A DNA stretch of 53,874 nucleotides from an uncultured Collinsella sp. (GTDB lineage Bacteria > Actinomycetota > Coriobacteriia > Coriobacteriales > Coriobacteriaceae). This document shows, one piece after another, positions 31,817-41,343 of the stretch (positions are counted from its first letter, which is position 1; each line of letters begins with the position of its first letter). A model generated the notes under the pieces. It ran no database searches, was not told the DNA's origin, and worked only from the letters and a program-made list of their open reading frames with translations. The position numbers were made by a program, and so were the translations under genes. The DNA is taken from NCBI GenBank assembly GCA_937950325.1, contig CALFDJ010000011.1, forward strand, positions 1 through 53,874, given 5' to 3'.

Positions 31817-34498
31817 ATGCAAAAGGAATACCTGTCCGCCGCGGCGGAGGTACTCAGCGACCAAGGTGTCGATGAGAACCTCGGCCTGAGCAACGACGAG
31901 GCGTCGTCGCGCCTCGCCAAGACAGGCCCTAACAAGCTCGAGGAAGCCGAGAAGACCCCGTTGTGGAAGCGCTTCTTTGAGCAGATGGCCGACCCCATGG
32001 TCATCATGCTGATCGTTGCCGCCGTCATCAGCGCGCTCACGGGCATGGTCAAGGGCGAGGCGGACTTTGCCGATGTCGCCATCATCATGTTCGTCGTTAT
32101 CGTCAACTCGGTGCTGGGCGTGGTCCAGGAGGCTAAAAGCGAGGAGGCCCTCGAGGCCCTGCAGGAGATGAGCGCGGCGCAGTCCAAGGTGCTGCGCGAC
32201 GGCAAGCTCGTGCACCTGCCGAGCGCCGAGCTCGTGCCCGGTGACGTGATCATGCTCGAGGCGGGCGACTCCGTCCCGGCCGACTGCCGCGTGCTCGAGA
32301 GCGCCACGATGAAGATCGAGGAGGCCGCCCTTACCGGCGAGTCCGTGCCCGTCGAGAAGCATGCCAACGTGATTGAGCTCGCCGCCGGCACCGACGATGT
32401 GCCGCTCGGCGACCGCAAGAACATGTGCTACATGGGTTCCACCGTGGTATACGGCCGCGGCCGCGCCGTCGTGGTCGGCACCGGCATGAACACCGAGATG
32501 GGTAAGATCGCCGGCGCCCTGGCCGAGGCCAAGGAAGAGCTCACGCCGCTGCAGGTGAAGCTTGCCGAGCTCAGCCGCATCCTCACCATCATGGTTATCG
32601 TCATCTGCGTCGTTATCTTTGGCGTCGATATCATCCGCCACGGCGTGGGCAACGTTCTTACCGACCCGACCGCCCTGCTCGATACCTTTATGGTTGCCGT
32701 CTCGCTCGCCGTCGCTGCCATCCCCGAGGGCCTGGTCGCCGTCGTGACCATCGTGCTGTCGCTTGGCGTGACCAAGATGGCCAAGCGCCAGGCAATCATC
32801 CGCAAGCTCTCTGCCGTCGAGACGCTCGGCTGCACGCAGACCATCTGCTCCGACAAGACCGGTACCCTTACCCAAAACAAGATGACCGTCGTCAAGCACG
32901 AGCTCGCTGCGCCTAAGGAGAAGTTCCTGGCCGGAATGGCGCTGTGTTCCGATGCCCAGTGGGACGAGGACCTGGGTGAGGCCGTGGGCGAGCCGACTGA
33001 GTGCGCGCTCGTCAACGACGCCGGCAAGGCGGGGCTCACCAGCCTGACCGCCGAGCACCCGCGCGTGGGCGAGGCCCCGTTCGACTCGGGCCGCAAGATG
33101 ATGTCCGTGGTCGTCGAGACCCTGGACGGCGAGTACGAGCAGTACACCAAGGGCGCGCCCGACGTGGTGATCGGCCTGTGCACCCACATCTACGAGGGCG
33201 ATAAGGTCGTTCCGCTGACCGAGGAGCGTCGTGCCGAGCTCGTGGCCGCCAACAAGGCCATGGCCGACGAGGCCCTGCGCGTGCTGGCGCTGGCAAGCCG
33301 CACCTACACCGAGGTCCCGGCCGACTGCAGTCCCGCCGCGCTCGAGCATGACCTGGTCTTCTGCGGCCTGTCCGGCATGATTGACCCGGTCCGCCCCGAG
33401 GTCGCCGACGCCATCCGCGAGGCGCACGACGCCGGTATCCGCACCGTCATGATCACGGGCGACCACATTGACACCGCCGTGGCCATCGCCAAGCAGCTGG
33501 GCATCGTCACCGATCGCGGCCAGGCAATCACGGGCGCCGACCTCGACCGCATGAGCGACGAGGAACTCGACGCGCATATCGAGGACTACGGCGTGTACGC
33601 CCGCGTCCAGCCCGAGCACAAGACCCGCATCGTCGAGGCTTGGAAGTCGCGCGACCAGATCGTGGCCATGACGGGCGATGGCGTCAACGACGCCCCGTCC
33701 ATCAAGCGTGCCGACATCGGCGTTGGCATGGGCATCACCGGTACCGATGTCACCAAGAACGTTGCCGACATGGTGCTTGCCGACGACAACTTCGCCACCA
33801 TCATAGGTGCCTGCGAAGAGGGTCGCCGCATCTACGACAACATCCGCAAGGTCATCCAGTTCCTGCTTTCGGCTAACCTTGCCGAGGTCTTCTCGGTGTT
33901 CATCGCCACGCTCATCGGCTTTACCATCTTCCAGCCGGTGCAGCTGCTGTGGGTGAACCTGGTCACCGACTGCTTCCCCGCGCTCGCGCTGGGCATGGAG
34001 GATGCCGAGGGCGACATCATGAAGCGCAAGCCGCGCAACGCCAAGGACGGTGTCTTTGCCGGACATATGGGTCTGGACTGCGTGGTCCAGGGCCTAATCA
34101 TCACCGTGCTGGTGCTGGCGAGCTTCTTTGTGGGCGTGTACTTTGACATGGGCTACATCCACATCGCCGATATGATCGCCGGTAATGCCGACGAGGAAGG
34201 CGTGATGATGGCATTCATCACGCTCAACATGGTCGAGATCTTCCACTGCTTTAATATGCGCAGCCGTCGTGCGTCGCTGTTTAGCATGAAGAAGCAGAAC
34301 AAGTGGCTGTGGGCTTCGGCCGCGCTGGCGCTGGTGCTGACGGTGATCGTAACCGTGCAGCCGACGCTTGCCGAGATGTTCTTTGGCCCTGTGACGCTTG
34401 AGCTTAAGGGCGTTATCGCCGCGCTGGGCCTGGCCTTCCTGATCATCCCGCTGATGGAGATCTACAAGGCGATCATGCGCGCGGTCGAAAAAGAGTAA
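31817..34498 (+). CDS. Cation-transporting P-type ATPase, calcium type
   Basis: An 893-residue P2-type ATPase. An N-terminal cation ATPase motif region (residues 1-75) is followed by actuator motif LTGESVPVEKH. Membrane helix 4 contains the ion-site motif VAAIPEGL, and the phosphorylated Asp lies in CSDKTGTLTQNK. The hinge is TGDGVNDAPSIK. The last membrane helices include PVQLLWVNLVTDCFPALALG, with the Asn and Asp of the Ca2+ site. The overall form resembles bacterial Ca2+-ATPases of the PMCA/LMCA1 type exporting Ca2+ from the cytoplasm. ATG 31817 follows AGGAGGGG, which is folded into the leader stem. No regulator is adjacent, which makes the leader the likely control point. Confidence 0.92.
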   Translation: MQKEYLSAAAEVLSDQGVDENLGLSNDEASSRLAKTGPNKLEEAEKTPLWKRFFEQMADPMVIMLIVAAVISALTGMVKGEADFADVAIIMFVVIVNSVLGVVQEAKSEEALEALQEMSAAQSKVLRDGKLVHLPSAELVPGDVIMLEAGDSVPADCRVLESATMKIEEAALTGESVPVEKHANVIELAAGTDDVPLGDRKNMCYMGSTVVYGRGRAVVVGTGMNTEMGKIAGALAEAKEELTPLQVKLAELSRILTIMVIVICVVIFGVDIIRHGVGNVLTDPTALLDTFMVAVSLAVAAIPEGLVAVVTIVLSLGVTKMAKRQAIIRKLSAVETLGCTQTICSDKTGTLTQNKMTVVKHELAAPKEKFLAGMALCSDAQWDEDLGEAVGEPTECALVNDAGKAGLTSLTAEHPRVGEAPFDSGRKMMSVVVETLDGEYEQYTKGAPDVVIGLCTHIYEGDKVVPLTEERRAELVAANKAMADEALRVLALASRTYTEVPADCSPAALEHDLVFCGLSGMIDPVRPEVADAIREAHDAGIRTVMITGDHIDTAVAIAKQLGIVTDRGQAITGADLDRMSDEELDAHIEDYGVYARVQPEHKTRIVEAWKSRDQIVAMTGDGVNDAPSIKRADIGVGMGITGTDVTKNVADMVLADDNFATIIGACEEGRRIYDNIRKVIQFLLSANLAEVFSVFIATLIGFTIFQPVQLLWVNLVTDCFPALALGMEDAEGDIMKRKPRNAKDGVFAGHMGLDCVVQGLIITVLVLASFFVGVYFDMGYIHIADMIAGNADEEGVMMAFITLNMVEIFHCFNMRSRRASLFSMKKQNKWLWASAALALVLTVIVTVQPTLAEMFFGPVTLELKGVIAALGLAFLIIPLMEIYKAIMRAVEKE

Positions 34499-34527
34499 CG
34501 TTCCTGTCCGGGCCCGCCCCTGCGTGT

Positions 34528-34581
34528 TTTCTTCTTCGCTGGTCCTCGCGCTTCGCGCTGCGGGATCGCTCAGAAGAAACC
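34528..34581. repeat. Imperfect hairpin after the Ca2+-ATPase gene
   Basis: The outer arms TTTTCTTCTTCGC and GCTCAGAAGAAA and an inner GCGCTTCGCGC loop-stem lie 30 bp after the stop codon. It may serve as an mRNA 3'-end hairpin or a dispersed repeat. Confidence 0.4.
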
Positions 34582-34640
34582 CCTCCCGGCGTCGGGCCTT
34601 TGAATAGCCTCTCGGGACCATTGGCTGAGGGAAAGTGTGT

Positions 34641-34676
34641 GAGCCGGTCGAGCGTTTGCTCGACCGGCTCTTTTTT
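34641..34676 (+). terminator. Intrinsic terminator upstream of rsgA
   Basis: Perfect 13-bp stem GAGCCGGTCGAGC (34641-34653) with its complement at 34658-34670, loop GTTT, followed by TTTTTT. It separates the Ca2+-ATPase transcript from rsgA, whose candidate -10 TAAAAT lies at 34682-34687. Confidence 0.9.
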
Positions 34677-34725
34677 GTGGGTAAAATACCTGCCCAGTTG
34701 TGATTTGTGGTGCTGGGAGGCGCTT

Positions 34726-35910
34726 GTGGGCAAGGCGAAGGCTAAGGCGAAGAAAAAGACGACGGGGGCGCGGGCTAAGCGCGATCGTCGTCGGAAGCTT
34801 GCGACCGAGGCCCCCGCGTCTGCCGAGGAGTTGTTGGCGAGCGTGCCGGGACTTGACGCGCTGCAGGATGTTCCGGCGTTTGATGACCTGCCGGTCGATG
34901 AAGCCCAGCAGACTGCCTTCGATGATTTCTGCGCACATGCTGAGGAGCCCGAGCAGATGCAGCTTGGCGCCGTGGTGCGCTTAGATCGCGGGTTTCCGCT
35001 GGTGGCGACGGCCGACGATACCTTTCGTGCCGAGCATGCCGTGGGGTTTGCCAAGTCGCGCGGCGAGGACGAGGTGCTGCTGCCCGCCGTGGGCGACCGT
35101 GTGGCGGTGCGCCGCGCTCCCGGGCACGATATGGGCGTGATTGAGTGCGTTCTGCCGCGCCGTACGAGCTTTGAGCGTTGGCGCGGCCGTGCCCGCGGAG
35201 AGCGTCAGGTGCTCTGCTCCAACGTGGATAGCGTGCTAATCGTGCAGGCGCTCGGCGCCGGTGAGGTGCTGCTCGACCGCGTGGCGCGCTCGCTGGTGTT
35301 GGCGCTCGACTGCGATGCCGAGCCGGTGGTGGTACTCACCAAAGCTGACCGCTGCGATGCCGAGGAGCTCGAGCGCGATCTGGACCGCGTGCGCCGCCTG
35401 GTGGGCCCGGACGTGTGCGTAATCGTGACATCTTCTGCCGAGGGCCGTGGTCTGGACGAGGTGCGCACCTGCGTGCCCGCCGGGAGCTGCGCCATGATTC
35501 TGGGCGAGTCGGGTGCCGGCAAGTCGACGCTGCTCAATGCACTGCTGGGCCACGATACGTTGGCGACTGGCGGTGTGCGCGAACGCGACGACCAGGGCCG
35601 TCACACTACCGTCGCGCGCGTGATGGTGGCGCTGCCGGGCGACGCCGGCGTGATCGCCGATGCCCCGGGCCTGCGCAGCCTACCGCTCGTGGGTCACGAG
35701 CGGGGTCTGGCGTGCGCCTTCCCCGAGATTGTCGAGGCATCGCGCGCGTGCCGGTTTGGCGATTGCACGCATACCCATGAGCCGGGCTGCGCCGTTCGCG
35801 AGGCCGAGGACGCCGGGCAGATCGACAGCCTGCGTCTGGAAACGTTCCAAAACCTGGCGTCATCAATGCGCGTGAGCGCTCAAATGCTCGATCCCGATGT
35901 TCATCTGTAA
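34726..35910 (+). CDS. rsgA: Ribosome small-subunit biogenesis GTPase RsgA
   Basis: A 394-residue protein with circularly permuted GTPase motifs: G4 VVLTKAD comes first, then G1 GESGAGKSTLLNAL and G3 DAPGLRSLP. A C-terminal zinc motif CRFGDCTHTHEPGC follows. A basic N-terminal tail (GKAKAKAKKKTTGARAKRDR) precedes the OB-like domain (about residues 80-145), and a 60-residue insertion between them is longer than in typical RsgA. GTG 34726 was chosen because GGGAGG lies five bases upstream; the earlier in-frame region spans a terminator. RsgA assists late 30S subunit maturation and releases upon GTP hydrolysis. Confidence 0.92.
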   Translation: MGKAKAKAKKKTTGARAKRDRRRKLATEAPASAEELLASVPGLDALQDVPAFDDLPVDEAQQTAFDDFCAHAEEPEQMQLGAVVRLDRGFPLVATADDTFRAEHAVGFAKSRGEDEVLLPAVGDRVAVRRAPGHDMGVIECVLPRRTSFERWRGRARGERQVLCSNVDSVLIVQALGAGEVLLDRVARSLVLALDCDAEPVVVLTKADRCDAEELERDLDRVRRLVGPDVCVIVTSSAEGRGLDEVRTCVPAGSCAMILGESGAGKSTLLNALLGHDTLATGGVRERDDQGRHTTVARVMVALPGDAGVIADAPGLRSLPLVGHERGLACAFPEIVEASRACRFGDCTHTHEPGCAVREAEDAGQIDSLRLETFQNLASSMRVSAQMLDPDVHL

Positions 35911-35927
35911 TTGGTTTTTCCTATGAC

Positions 35928-35962
35928 AGCCGTCTCCCAACTGTTCGGGAGACGGCTTTTTT
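35928..35962 (+). terminator. Intrinsic terminator of rsgA
   Basis: AGCCGTCTCCC (35928-35938) pairs perfectly with GGGAGACGGCT (35947-35957) around an 8-base loop and is followed by TTTTTT. Confidence 0.92.
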
Positions 35963-35992
35963 GCTGCGGAAAAGCCTCGAAACATGCAGTTT

Positions 35993-36065
35993 GCTGACGT
36001 GCTGACCAAAACCTTGCCATGAGCTTGACGGGTTGGTCAGCTTTTGGTCAGCGATTGGTTTGACA
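35993..36065 (+). promoter_or_regulatory. Promoter region of the Tad operon with four GGTCAGC half-sites
   Basis: GCTGAC at 35993 and GCTGACC at 36001 face GGTCAGC at 36035 and 36046. GCTGACCAAAA (36001-36011) is perfectly mirrored by TTTTGGTCAGC (36042-36052). Just downstream is a consensus -35 TTGACA (36060-36065), but only a poor -10 (GATTGC, 36083-36088) at 17 bp. Operator sites upstream of a weak promoter suggest activator control, although repression is possible. Confidence 0.45.
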
Positions 36066-36162
36066 TCGAAAACCAAAATCGCGATTGCGCCGCTTTGCAC
36101 TCTGACCGCCCAGACAATGGTGGTACGGGCATTCGCCCGGCACTGCCATGAGAGGAGCGGCC

Positions 36163-36822
36163 GTGAACAAGAGCAAACGCATCGCCATCAGTCTGGTCGC
36201 GGGCGTGCTCGCTGCTCTGCTCTGCATGGTTTACGGCTCGTCGATCCGCTCGCAAGCCGAACAGGTCCAGGCTGAGACCTTGGCCAAGTACGGTGGCGAT
36301 CGCGTCGAGGTATGCGTCGCGGCGCGCGATATCGATGTGGGCGAGACCCTCGATGAGACCAATGTCATAACCCAGGAATGGCTGACGAGCCTGCTGCCGC
36401 GTGACGCGGCGACCGAGCTGCGCCAGGTGCGCGGCGACGTGACGACTTCACGTATTCCCAAAAACGCCGTGATCTGCAATGTCTACACCAAGGCCGAGAG
36501 CCACAAGCTCGAGGTGCCTAAGGGCAAGGTCGCCGTTTCGGTGGCGGTCGATGCCGAGCACTCGGTCGGCGGTGCCACGGGCGTGGGCAGCTACGTGGAT
36601 GTGTATGTGCAAAAAGACGGCGTAACCGATCGACTGTGCGGCGCGCACGTGATCGATACCAGTGAGGATTCCGGTGCCACGCGCGAGGGCAAGATCGAAT
36701 GGGTGACGCTGGCGGCTGACCCCGAAGACGTCAAGGAACTGCTGGGAGCCTCGGGCAAGGGAACGGTCAGCTTGACGATTCCCGCCACGGCGCGCGGCAA
36801 AAAGAGCGGAGGCGACGAGTGA
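36163..36822 (+). CDS. cpaB: Flp pilus assembly protein CpaB/RcpC-like (SAF domain)
   Basis: A 219-residue protein with a single N-terminal membrane helix (RIAISLVAGVLAALLCMVYG). A SAF/CpaB region follows, with VCVAARDIDVGETLDETNV and SRIPKNAVICN, and a C-terminal RcpC-type beta domain. CpaB proteins sit in the Tad pilus machine and are thought to connect the cell envelope with the secretion apparatus. It is the first gene of a tight operon, consistent with tad loci in Actinobacteria. GTG 36163 has AGAGGAG five bases upstream; an upstream in-frame ATG lacks such a site. Confidence 0.82.
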   Translation: MNKSKRIAISLVAGVLAALLCMVYGSSIRSQAEQVQAETLAKYGGDRVEVCVAARDIDVGETLDETNVITQEWLTSLLPRDAATELRQVRGDVTTSRIPKNAVICNVYTKAESHKLEVPKGKVAVSVAVDAEHSVGGATGVGSYVDVYVQKDGVTDRLCGAHVIDTSEDSGATREGKIEWVTLAADPEDVKELLGASGKGTVSLTIPATARGKKSGGDE

Positions 36823-38471
36823 TGAAGGCGATCTGGCTTGCGTGCTGCGCGTGCGGCGATTACGGGCTGTTGCAGCGGGAAGTCGAGGGCCGTGATGCGG
36901 GTGCACAGGTGCTTCGTGTGGGTGACCTGGACGGGCTGGTTTCCATGGCTCGGGCGTTTCCGTCGCGCCGCGGGGCTGCCATCATCGCGGCGTCTCTGTT
37001 TGATACCGAAGATGTGCGCAAGACTGTTGCGCGCCTGACGGCCGAAGGCCGCGTGAGTCGCGTGGTCGTGTTGATAGAAGCGCTCGATCCGTCGGATATC
37101 GAGGGGCTGTTTCGCGCGGGGGCGACCGAGGTCATCGCTGCGCACAGCATATGCGGCAACGGGCGCGCGGGCGAGGGAGCGGTTGATTCCGATCGGCGTA
37201 TGACGATTGAGCCCGATGCTTTTGTTGATAGGGAACCCGGGGCGCCTCGCGCTACAAGAGGCCCGCGTGTTGATGATTATGGAAAAGCGGAAGCCGAGCA
37301 TGGTCGGCGCCCCCGGAACCCCCTTGTATACGATGACGCTGGAGGGCCGGCACAGCATGCTGGCGACTCCCCGGCTGTAGATATGGGATACGTGCACGGC
37401 GTGAATCTGGCGGATGAACTCGACGAAGTTGAGGGCTTTGCCGGGTGCGGCGAGTTGTCGCTGATGCAGCATGAGCAGATTGCACAGAACGAGCCTGCCT
37501 TGCAGACCGAACAAGCTGCCATGCCGGCTTGGACGCAGCGTGTGGTTGCGGCGGGGGAGACGGGGACGCTGTCGCCGACGCCCGCCCCGCCGCCTCCGAT
37601 GCCGCCGGCAGACGCTGCCGCTCCGCAGCATCGAGCTCCGGTCATCTGCGCCATTTCGAGTTCGGGCGGTTGCGGCAAGTCGACGATCGTTGCCACCATG
37701 GCACACACATCGTCGCTGTTGGGCTTGCGTGCCGCCGTGCTCGACCTGGACCTGATGTTTGGAAACCTTTACGACTTGTTAGGCGTCGATGCTCCGCGCG
37801 ATATGGCGGCACTTATCGAGCCGGCGGCGGCGGGCGCGCTCACCGAGCCGGATATCGTAGCCACATCGATGCGCGTGGCGCCGGGCGTTACGCTCTGGGG
37901 TCCCGTTGCGGCGCCCGAGCAAGCCGAGCTCATGGCACGTCCGGTGGAGCTATTGCTTGATGTCCTGCGTCGCGAATCCGACGTGGTCTTTATCGATACC
38001 TCGGTCTTTTGGGGCGACGCCGTGGCGGCTGCGGTGGCGGCGAGCGACCGTTGCCTGGTCGTTGGCGATGCGGCGGTGTCGTCCGCGACGTCGGCGTCGC
38101 ACGTCATTGAACTGGCGAGTCGAGTAGGTGTGCCGCGCACGCGCATGAGCGCCGTGTTCAACCGGTTCGGTGCGCGCGGGGCAGACGAGGACGTCGCCAT
38201 GCGCTTTGAGATTGCCTGCGCGTTGAGCTCCAAGATTCGTATCGCCGATGGCGGGCAGGATCTCGCCGCGCTCATGGCGTTTGGGCGCGCTGACGAGGCA
38301 GTGGGGCAGACCAGCGCTTTTGCGACCAGCGTACGCGAGGCCACGCGCGAGATGCTCGTGGAACTGGGGTGTGCCGTCGGCCCTTGGAGCGATATGGTCG
38401 CCGACCGTGCAACGCGCACCGAACGCCCGCGTATCCGCCTTCCCTGGTCGCGCGAGGGTGATCAGCGATGA
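36822..38471 (+). CDS. tadZ: Tad pilus localisation ATPase TadZ/CpaE-like
   Basis: A 549-residue protein. Residues 1-125 are a receiver-like fold without clear phosphorylation residues. Residues about 125-270 are a low-complexity linker rich in Pro, Ala and Glu. A MinD/ParA-type ATPase follows (about 270-520), with deviant Walker A SSSGGCGKSTIVATM and VLDLDLMFGNLYDLLG. The signature lysine at the start of the ParA loop is replaced by serine, as in many CpaE proteins. TadZ positions the pilus machine at the pole or membrane. ATG 36822 overlaps the cpaB stop by one base (TGATG), indicating coupling. Confidence 0.83.
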   Translation: MKAIWLACCACGDYGLLQREVEGRDAGAQVLRVGDLDGLVSMARAFPSRRGAAIIAASLFDTEDVRKTVARLTAEGRVSRVVVLIEALDPSDIEGLFRAGATEVIAAHSICGNGRAGEGAVDSDRRMTIEPDAFVDREPGAPRATRGPRVDDYGKAEAEHGRRPRNPLVYDDAGGPAQHAGDSPAVDMGYVHGVNLADELDEVEGFAGCGELSLMQHEQIAQNEPALQTEQAAMPAWTQRVVAAGETGTLSPTPAPPPPMPPADAAAPQHRAPVICAISSSGGCGKSTIVATMAHTSSLLGLRAAVLDLDLMFGNLYDLLGVDAPRDMAALIEPAAAGALTEPDIVATSMRVAPGVTLWGPVAAPEQAELMARPVELLLDVLRRESDVVFIDTSVFWGDAVAAAVAASDRCLVVGDAAVSSATSASHVIELASRVGVPRTRMSAVFNRFGARGADEDVAMRFEIACALSSKIRIADGGQDLAALMAFGRADEAVGQTSAFATSVREATREMLVELGCAVGPWSDMVADRATRTERPRIRLPWSREGDQR

Positions 38472-39796
38472 GCCTGCAAACGAGGATTAAGGCTGCCGGC
38501 GCTGCAGCGGCGGCAGCGCCTGTAGATGCGGGGCGTCGCCGCGCGGTGAAACGACGCACCAAGCGCGCCGTGATGGACCGCATGGGTTACGACGAAGTGG
38601 CGCGTATCAGCGCCTATGTCGACCCGGCACTTGCCCGCTCGGAATTGCGTCCCGCGGTGGAGGCGGCGCTCAATGTTGAGGAGCCGACCGATCTCGCGAC
38701 GCCCGAGCGCGAGACCATCATCGACGAGATTTTGGATGACGTGGTGGGCTTGGGGCCGTTGCAGCCGCTCATCGAGGACGACACCGTTACCGAGATCATG
38801 ATTAACGGCTGCCGCTCGGCCTTCTTTGAACGCGGCGGCGTCTTGTACCCCATCGAGCATGCGTTTGAGGATGATGAGCAGATCCGTGTGCTTATCGACC
38901 GCATCATCTCGCCACTTGGCCGCCGTATCGACGAGCGCAGCCCCATCGTCAACGCCCGCCTCAAAACGGGCTATCGCGTCAACGCGGTGATTCCGCCTGT
39001 GGCGATTGACGGACCGATTCTCACCATCCGAAAGTTCTCGGACCGCATCTGCTCGCTGGACGAGCTTGTGGGGCTGGGGTCGCTGCCGCTTTGGTATGCG
39101 CAGCTGCTGTCATGCGCGGTGTCGCTGCGACAGGACCTGGCGGTTGCGGGAGGCACGGGATCTGGTAAGACCACCCTGCTCAACGCGTTGTCATGCGAGA
39201 TTTCCACCGGCGAGCGCATCGTGACGATCGAGGACTCTGCCGAGCTCAAGTTTGCGCATCATCCGCACGTGGTGCGCCTAGAGGCGCGCGAGGCTTCGAT
39301 TGAGGGCGAGGGCGCGGTGACGATCCGCGACCTGGTGACCAATGCCCTGCGCATGCGCCCCGACCGCATCGTGGTGGGCGAGGTGCGCGGTGCCGAGTGC
39401 TGCGACATGTTGCAGGCCATGAATACGGGCCACGACGGGTCGCTCACCACACTTCATGCGGGTTCAGAACAGGAGACCGTGGTGCGTCTGACGTTGCTTG
39501 CACGTTATGGCATCGATCTGCCGAGCGAGCTCATCGAGGAGCAGATTGCCATGGCGCTCGACGGCATCGTGATGTCTGAGCGCCACGCCGATGGCAGGCG
39601 TTTCGTCTCCTCGTATTCGGGGGTGCGTCGCGCCGCGTCGGGCGGCGTAGAGCTCGAGCGCTATGTGACTTTCGATGCCGCCGAGCGCACCTGGACGCTT
39701 GACCGCGAGCCGCCGTTTATCGCAGAAGGCCTGCGGTCGGGGACGCTCACACAAGAGGAGGTGGACGAATGGAGGTCGCTGTGCCCCTCGTCGTAG
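38468..39796 (+). CDS. tadA: Tad pilus secretion ATPase TadA/CpaF
   Basis: A 442-residue type II/IV secretion ATPase. The N-terminal domain (about 35-150) contains EIMINGCRSAFFERGG. The Walker A is VAGGTGSGKTTLLNAL, the Asp box is near TIEDSAELKFAHHPH, Walker B is RIVVGEVRGAEC, and the His box is GHDGSLTTLHAGS. It forms a hexamer that drives pilin assembly from the cytoplasm. The start overlaps the tadZ stop by four bases (ATGA). Confidence 0.93.
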   Translation: MSLQTRIKAAGAAAAAAPVDAGRRRAVKRRTKRAVMDRMGYDEVARISAYVDPALARSELRPAVEAALNVEEPTDLATPERETIIDEILDDVVGLGPLQPLIEDDTVTEIMINGCRSAFFERGGVLYPIEHAFEDDEQIRVLIDRIISPLGRRIDERSPIVNARLKTGYRVNAVIPPVAIDGPILTIRKFSDRICSLDELVGLGSLPLWYAQLLSCAVSLRQDLAVAGGTGSGKTTLLNALSCEISTGERIVTIEDSAELKFAHHPHVVRLEAREASIEGEGAVTIRDLVTNALRMRPDRIVVGEVRGAECCDMLQAMNTGHDGSLTTLHAGSEQETVVRLTLLARYGIDLPSELIEEQIAMALDGIVMSERHADGRRFVSSYSGVRRAASGGVELERYVTFDAAERTWTLDREPPFIAEGLRSGTLTQEEVDEWRSLCPSS

Positions 39797-40695
39797 GGGG
39801 TTTGGCAGGGTTTTCTGTTGCGACGGCGTGCGGGGCGGAACCTCGTGTGCCGCAGGTGCCGCCGGCGGAGCTGGCGCGTCAGACGCTCGAGACGGTGGCA
39901 GAGAAGCTGCCGCGTGAGCTGGTGGAAAACGATCTGCTGAAAAAGATCGCCCGTTCGTGGGCATCGCTGGCTCCGGCGCATCGCCTTGGCCTCGTGATTA
40001 AAGATGCTTCGGGGCGTTTGGCGTTTCTACTGCTATCGAGCGGTGTCTGCTGCGTTTTACTAACGATGGTGTCGTTATCGCCCCTCGGGTTTGCCTTGGG
40101 ACTTGTTGCTCCGATTGCCGCTGGCGCCGCTCGGGATGGCTTTGAGAGCCGGCGCGAGCAACACGATGCAGAAGAGGCCATGCCCGAGGCGTTTACCGCA
40201 CTTTCCATGTCGCTTGCCTCGGGACATTCGCTGGCCCAGGGCATGCGCTTTGTGGGCGCTCATGCGCAAGAGCCGGTGCATACCGAGTTTTTGCGGGTGG
40301 CGGCGGCGATCGATTGCGGCATCTCGGCGACCGACGCGCTCGATGACTTGCTCGTGCGCATCGACGCCCCCGGCCTTTCGCTTGTGACCTTGGCGCTTAA
40401 GGTGTCTCAGCGCACCGGTGCTCCGCTTGCCGACTTACTGTCCGAGGCGTCGAGCATGGTGGGGGAGCGCATCGAGCTCAAGCGCCGCCTGGATGTTAAG
40501 ACGTCGCAGGCTCGCATGTCTGCGCATATGGTCGCGGCGATGCCGGCGGGCATGTGCGCGGTGTTGGCACTGCTTTCGGCAGATTTTCGTCGCGGTCTTG
40601 CGACGCCTGCCGGCGCGGGCGCTGTGGTGCTGGGTCTTGCCCTCAACGCCGTTGCCCTGGTGGTTATCCGGCGCATTATGCGGGTGGAGCTATGA
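39769..40695 (+). CDS. tadB: Tad pilus inner-membrane platform protein TadB
   Basis: A 308-residue protein with the T2SSF domain in its second half (EAMPEAFTALSMSLASGHSL). Hydrophobic helices lie at about residues 80-115 and in the C-terminal 45 residues. It forms the membrane platform with TadC. It overlaps the end of tadA by 28 bases; ATG 39769 has AGGAGG seven bases upstream. Relatives with a signal-like N-terminus are common in this family. Confidence 0.85.
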   Translation: MEVAVPLVVGGLAGFSVATACGAEPRVPQVPPAELARQTLETVAEKLPRELVENDLLKKIARSWASLAPAHRLGLVIKDASGRLAFLLLSSGVCCVLLTMVSLSPLGFALGLVAPIAAGAARDGFESRREQHDAEEAMPEAFTALSMSLASGHSLAQGMRFVGAHAQEPVHTEFLRVAAAIDCGISATDALDDLLVRIDAPGLSLVTLALKVSQRTGAPLADLLSEASSMVGERIELKRRLDVKTSQARMSAHMVAAMPAGMCAVLALLSADFRRGLATPAGAGAVVLGLALNAVALVVIRRIMRVEL

Positions 40696-41333
40696 GCGCC
40701 CCGGTTGCAGTTGCGGCTTGCCTGTGCGCCCTGAGCGTATTTGTCGCGACGGGTTTGGATCGGGCGGATGCACGCAAGATCGCAGGGGCCTGCAAGCGCG
40801 AGGCGGCGCTGGTCGCTGCCGCGGGCCGCTCGGTGGTCGATGCTCTGACCGCGCGAATGAAGGGCACGGTTGGAGCGGGCGGTCCGGCGCGAGTGTCGCT
40901 CGGCGAAGTGTCCGAGATGATCGATGTTGTGCGCTTGGGTCTTTCGGCCGGTCTTTCGTTTGATGCGGCGCTTGAGATTTTCTGCGCCAACCGCCGGTCA
41001 GTGCTGGCTCTTCGCCTTGAGCGGGCCTGCATGGCGTGGCAGGTGGGCGTGGGCACGCGTGAGGACGAGTTGTTGGCCGCCGCGCGCGACCTGGACGTGC
41101 GAGCGCTCGAGACCTTTGCCATCACGGTGGGGCAGGCGCTCGCCCTGGGTGCCCCGCTTTCCGAGACGCTGGCCGCTCAAAGTCGCGAAATCCGTGCGGC
41201 TCATCGCGCCGCGGTCGAGCGCGAGATCGAACGTGCGCCCGTCAAGCTGCTGATTCCCACCGGCACGCTCATCTTGCCGGCGTTGCTTCTGTCCATATTG
41301 GGCCCGCTGCTGAGAGCAGGCGGGATGATGTAG
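40692..41333 (+). CDS. tadC: Tad pilus inner-membrane platform protein TadC
   Basis: A 213-residue protein with an N-terminal helix (VAVAACLCALSVFVATGL) and a T2SSF domain (SEMIDVVRLGLSAGLSFDA, then ALETFAITVGQALALGAP), ending in a hydrophobic segment (LLIPTGTLILPALLLSILGP). It is somewhat short for TadC but complete. ATG 40692 overlaps the tadB stop by four bases; the longer open frame upstream is inside tadB. It completes the pilus platform with TadB. Confidence 0.85.
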   Translation: MSAPVAVAACLCALSVFVATGLDRADARKIAGACKREAALVAAAGRSVVDALTARMKGTVGAGGPARVSLGEVSEMIDVVRLGLSAGLSFDAALEIFCANRRSVLALRLERACMAWQVGVGTREDELLAAARDLDVRALETFAITVGQALALGAPLSETLAAQSREIRAAHRAAVEREIERAPVKLLIPTGTLILPALLLSILGPLLRAGGMM

Positions 41334-41343
41334 GGAGGAATAC

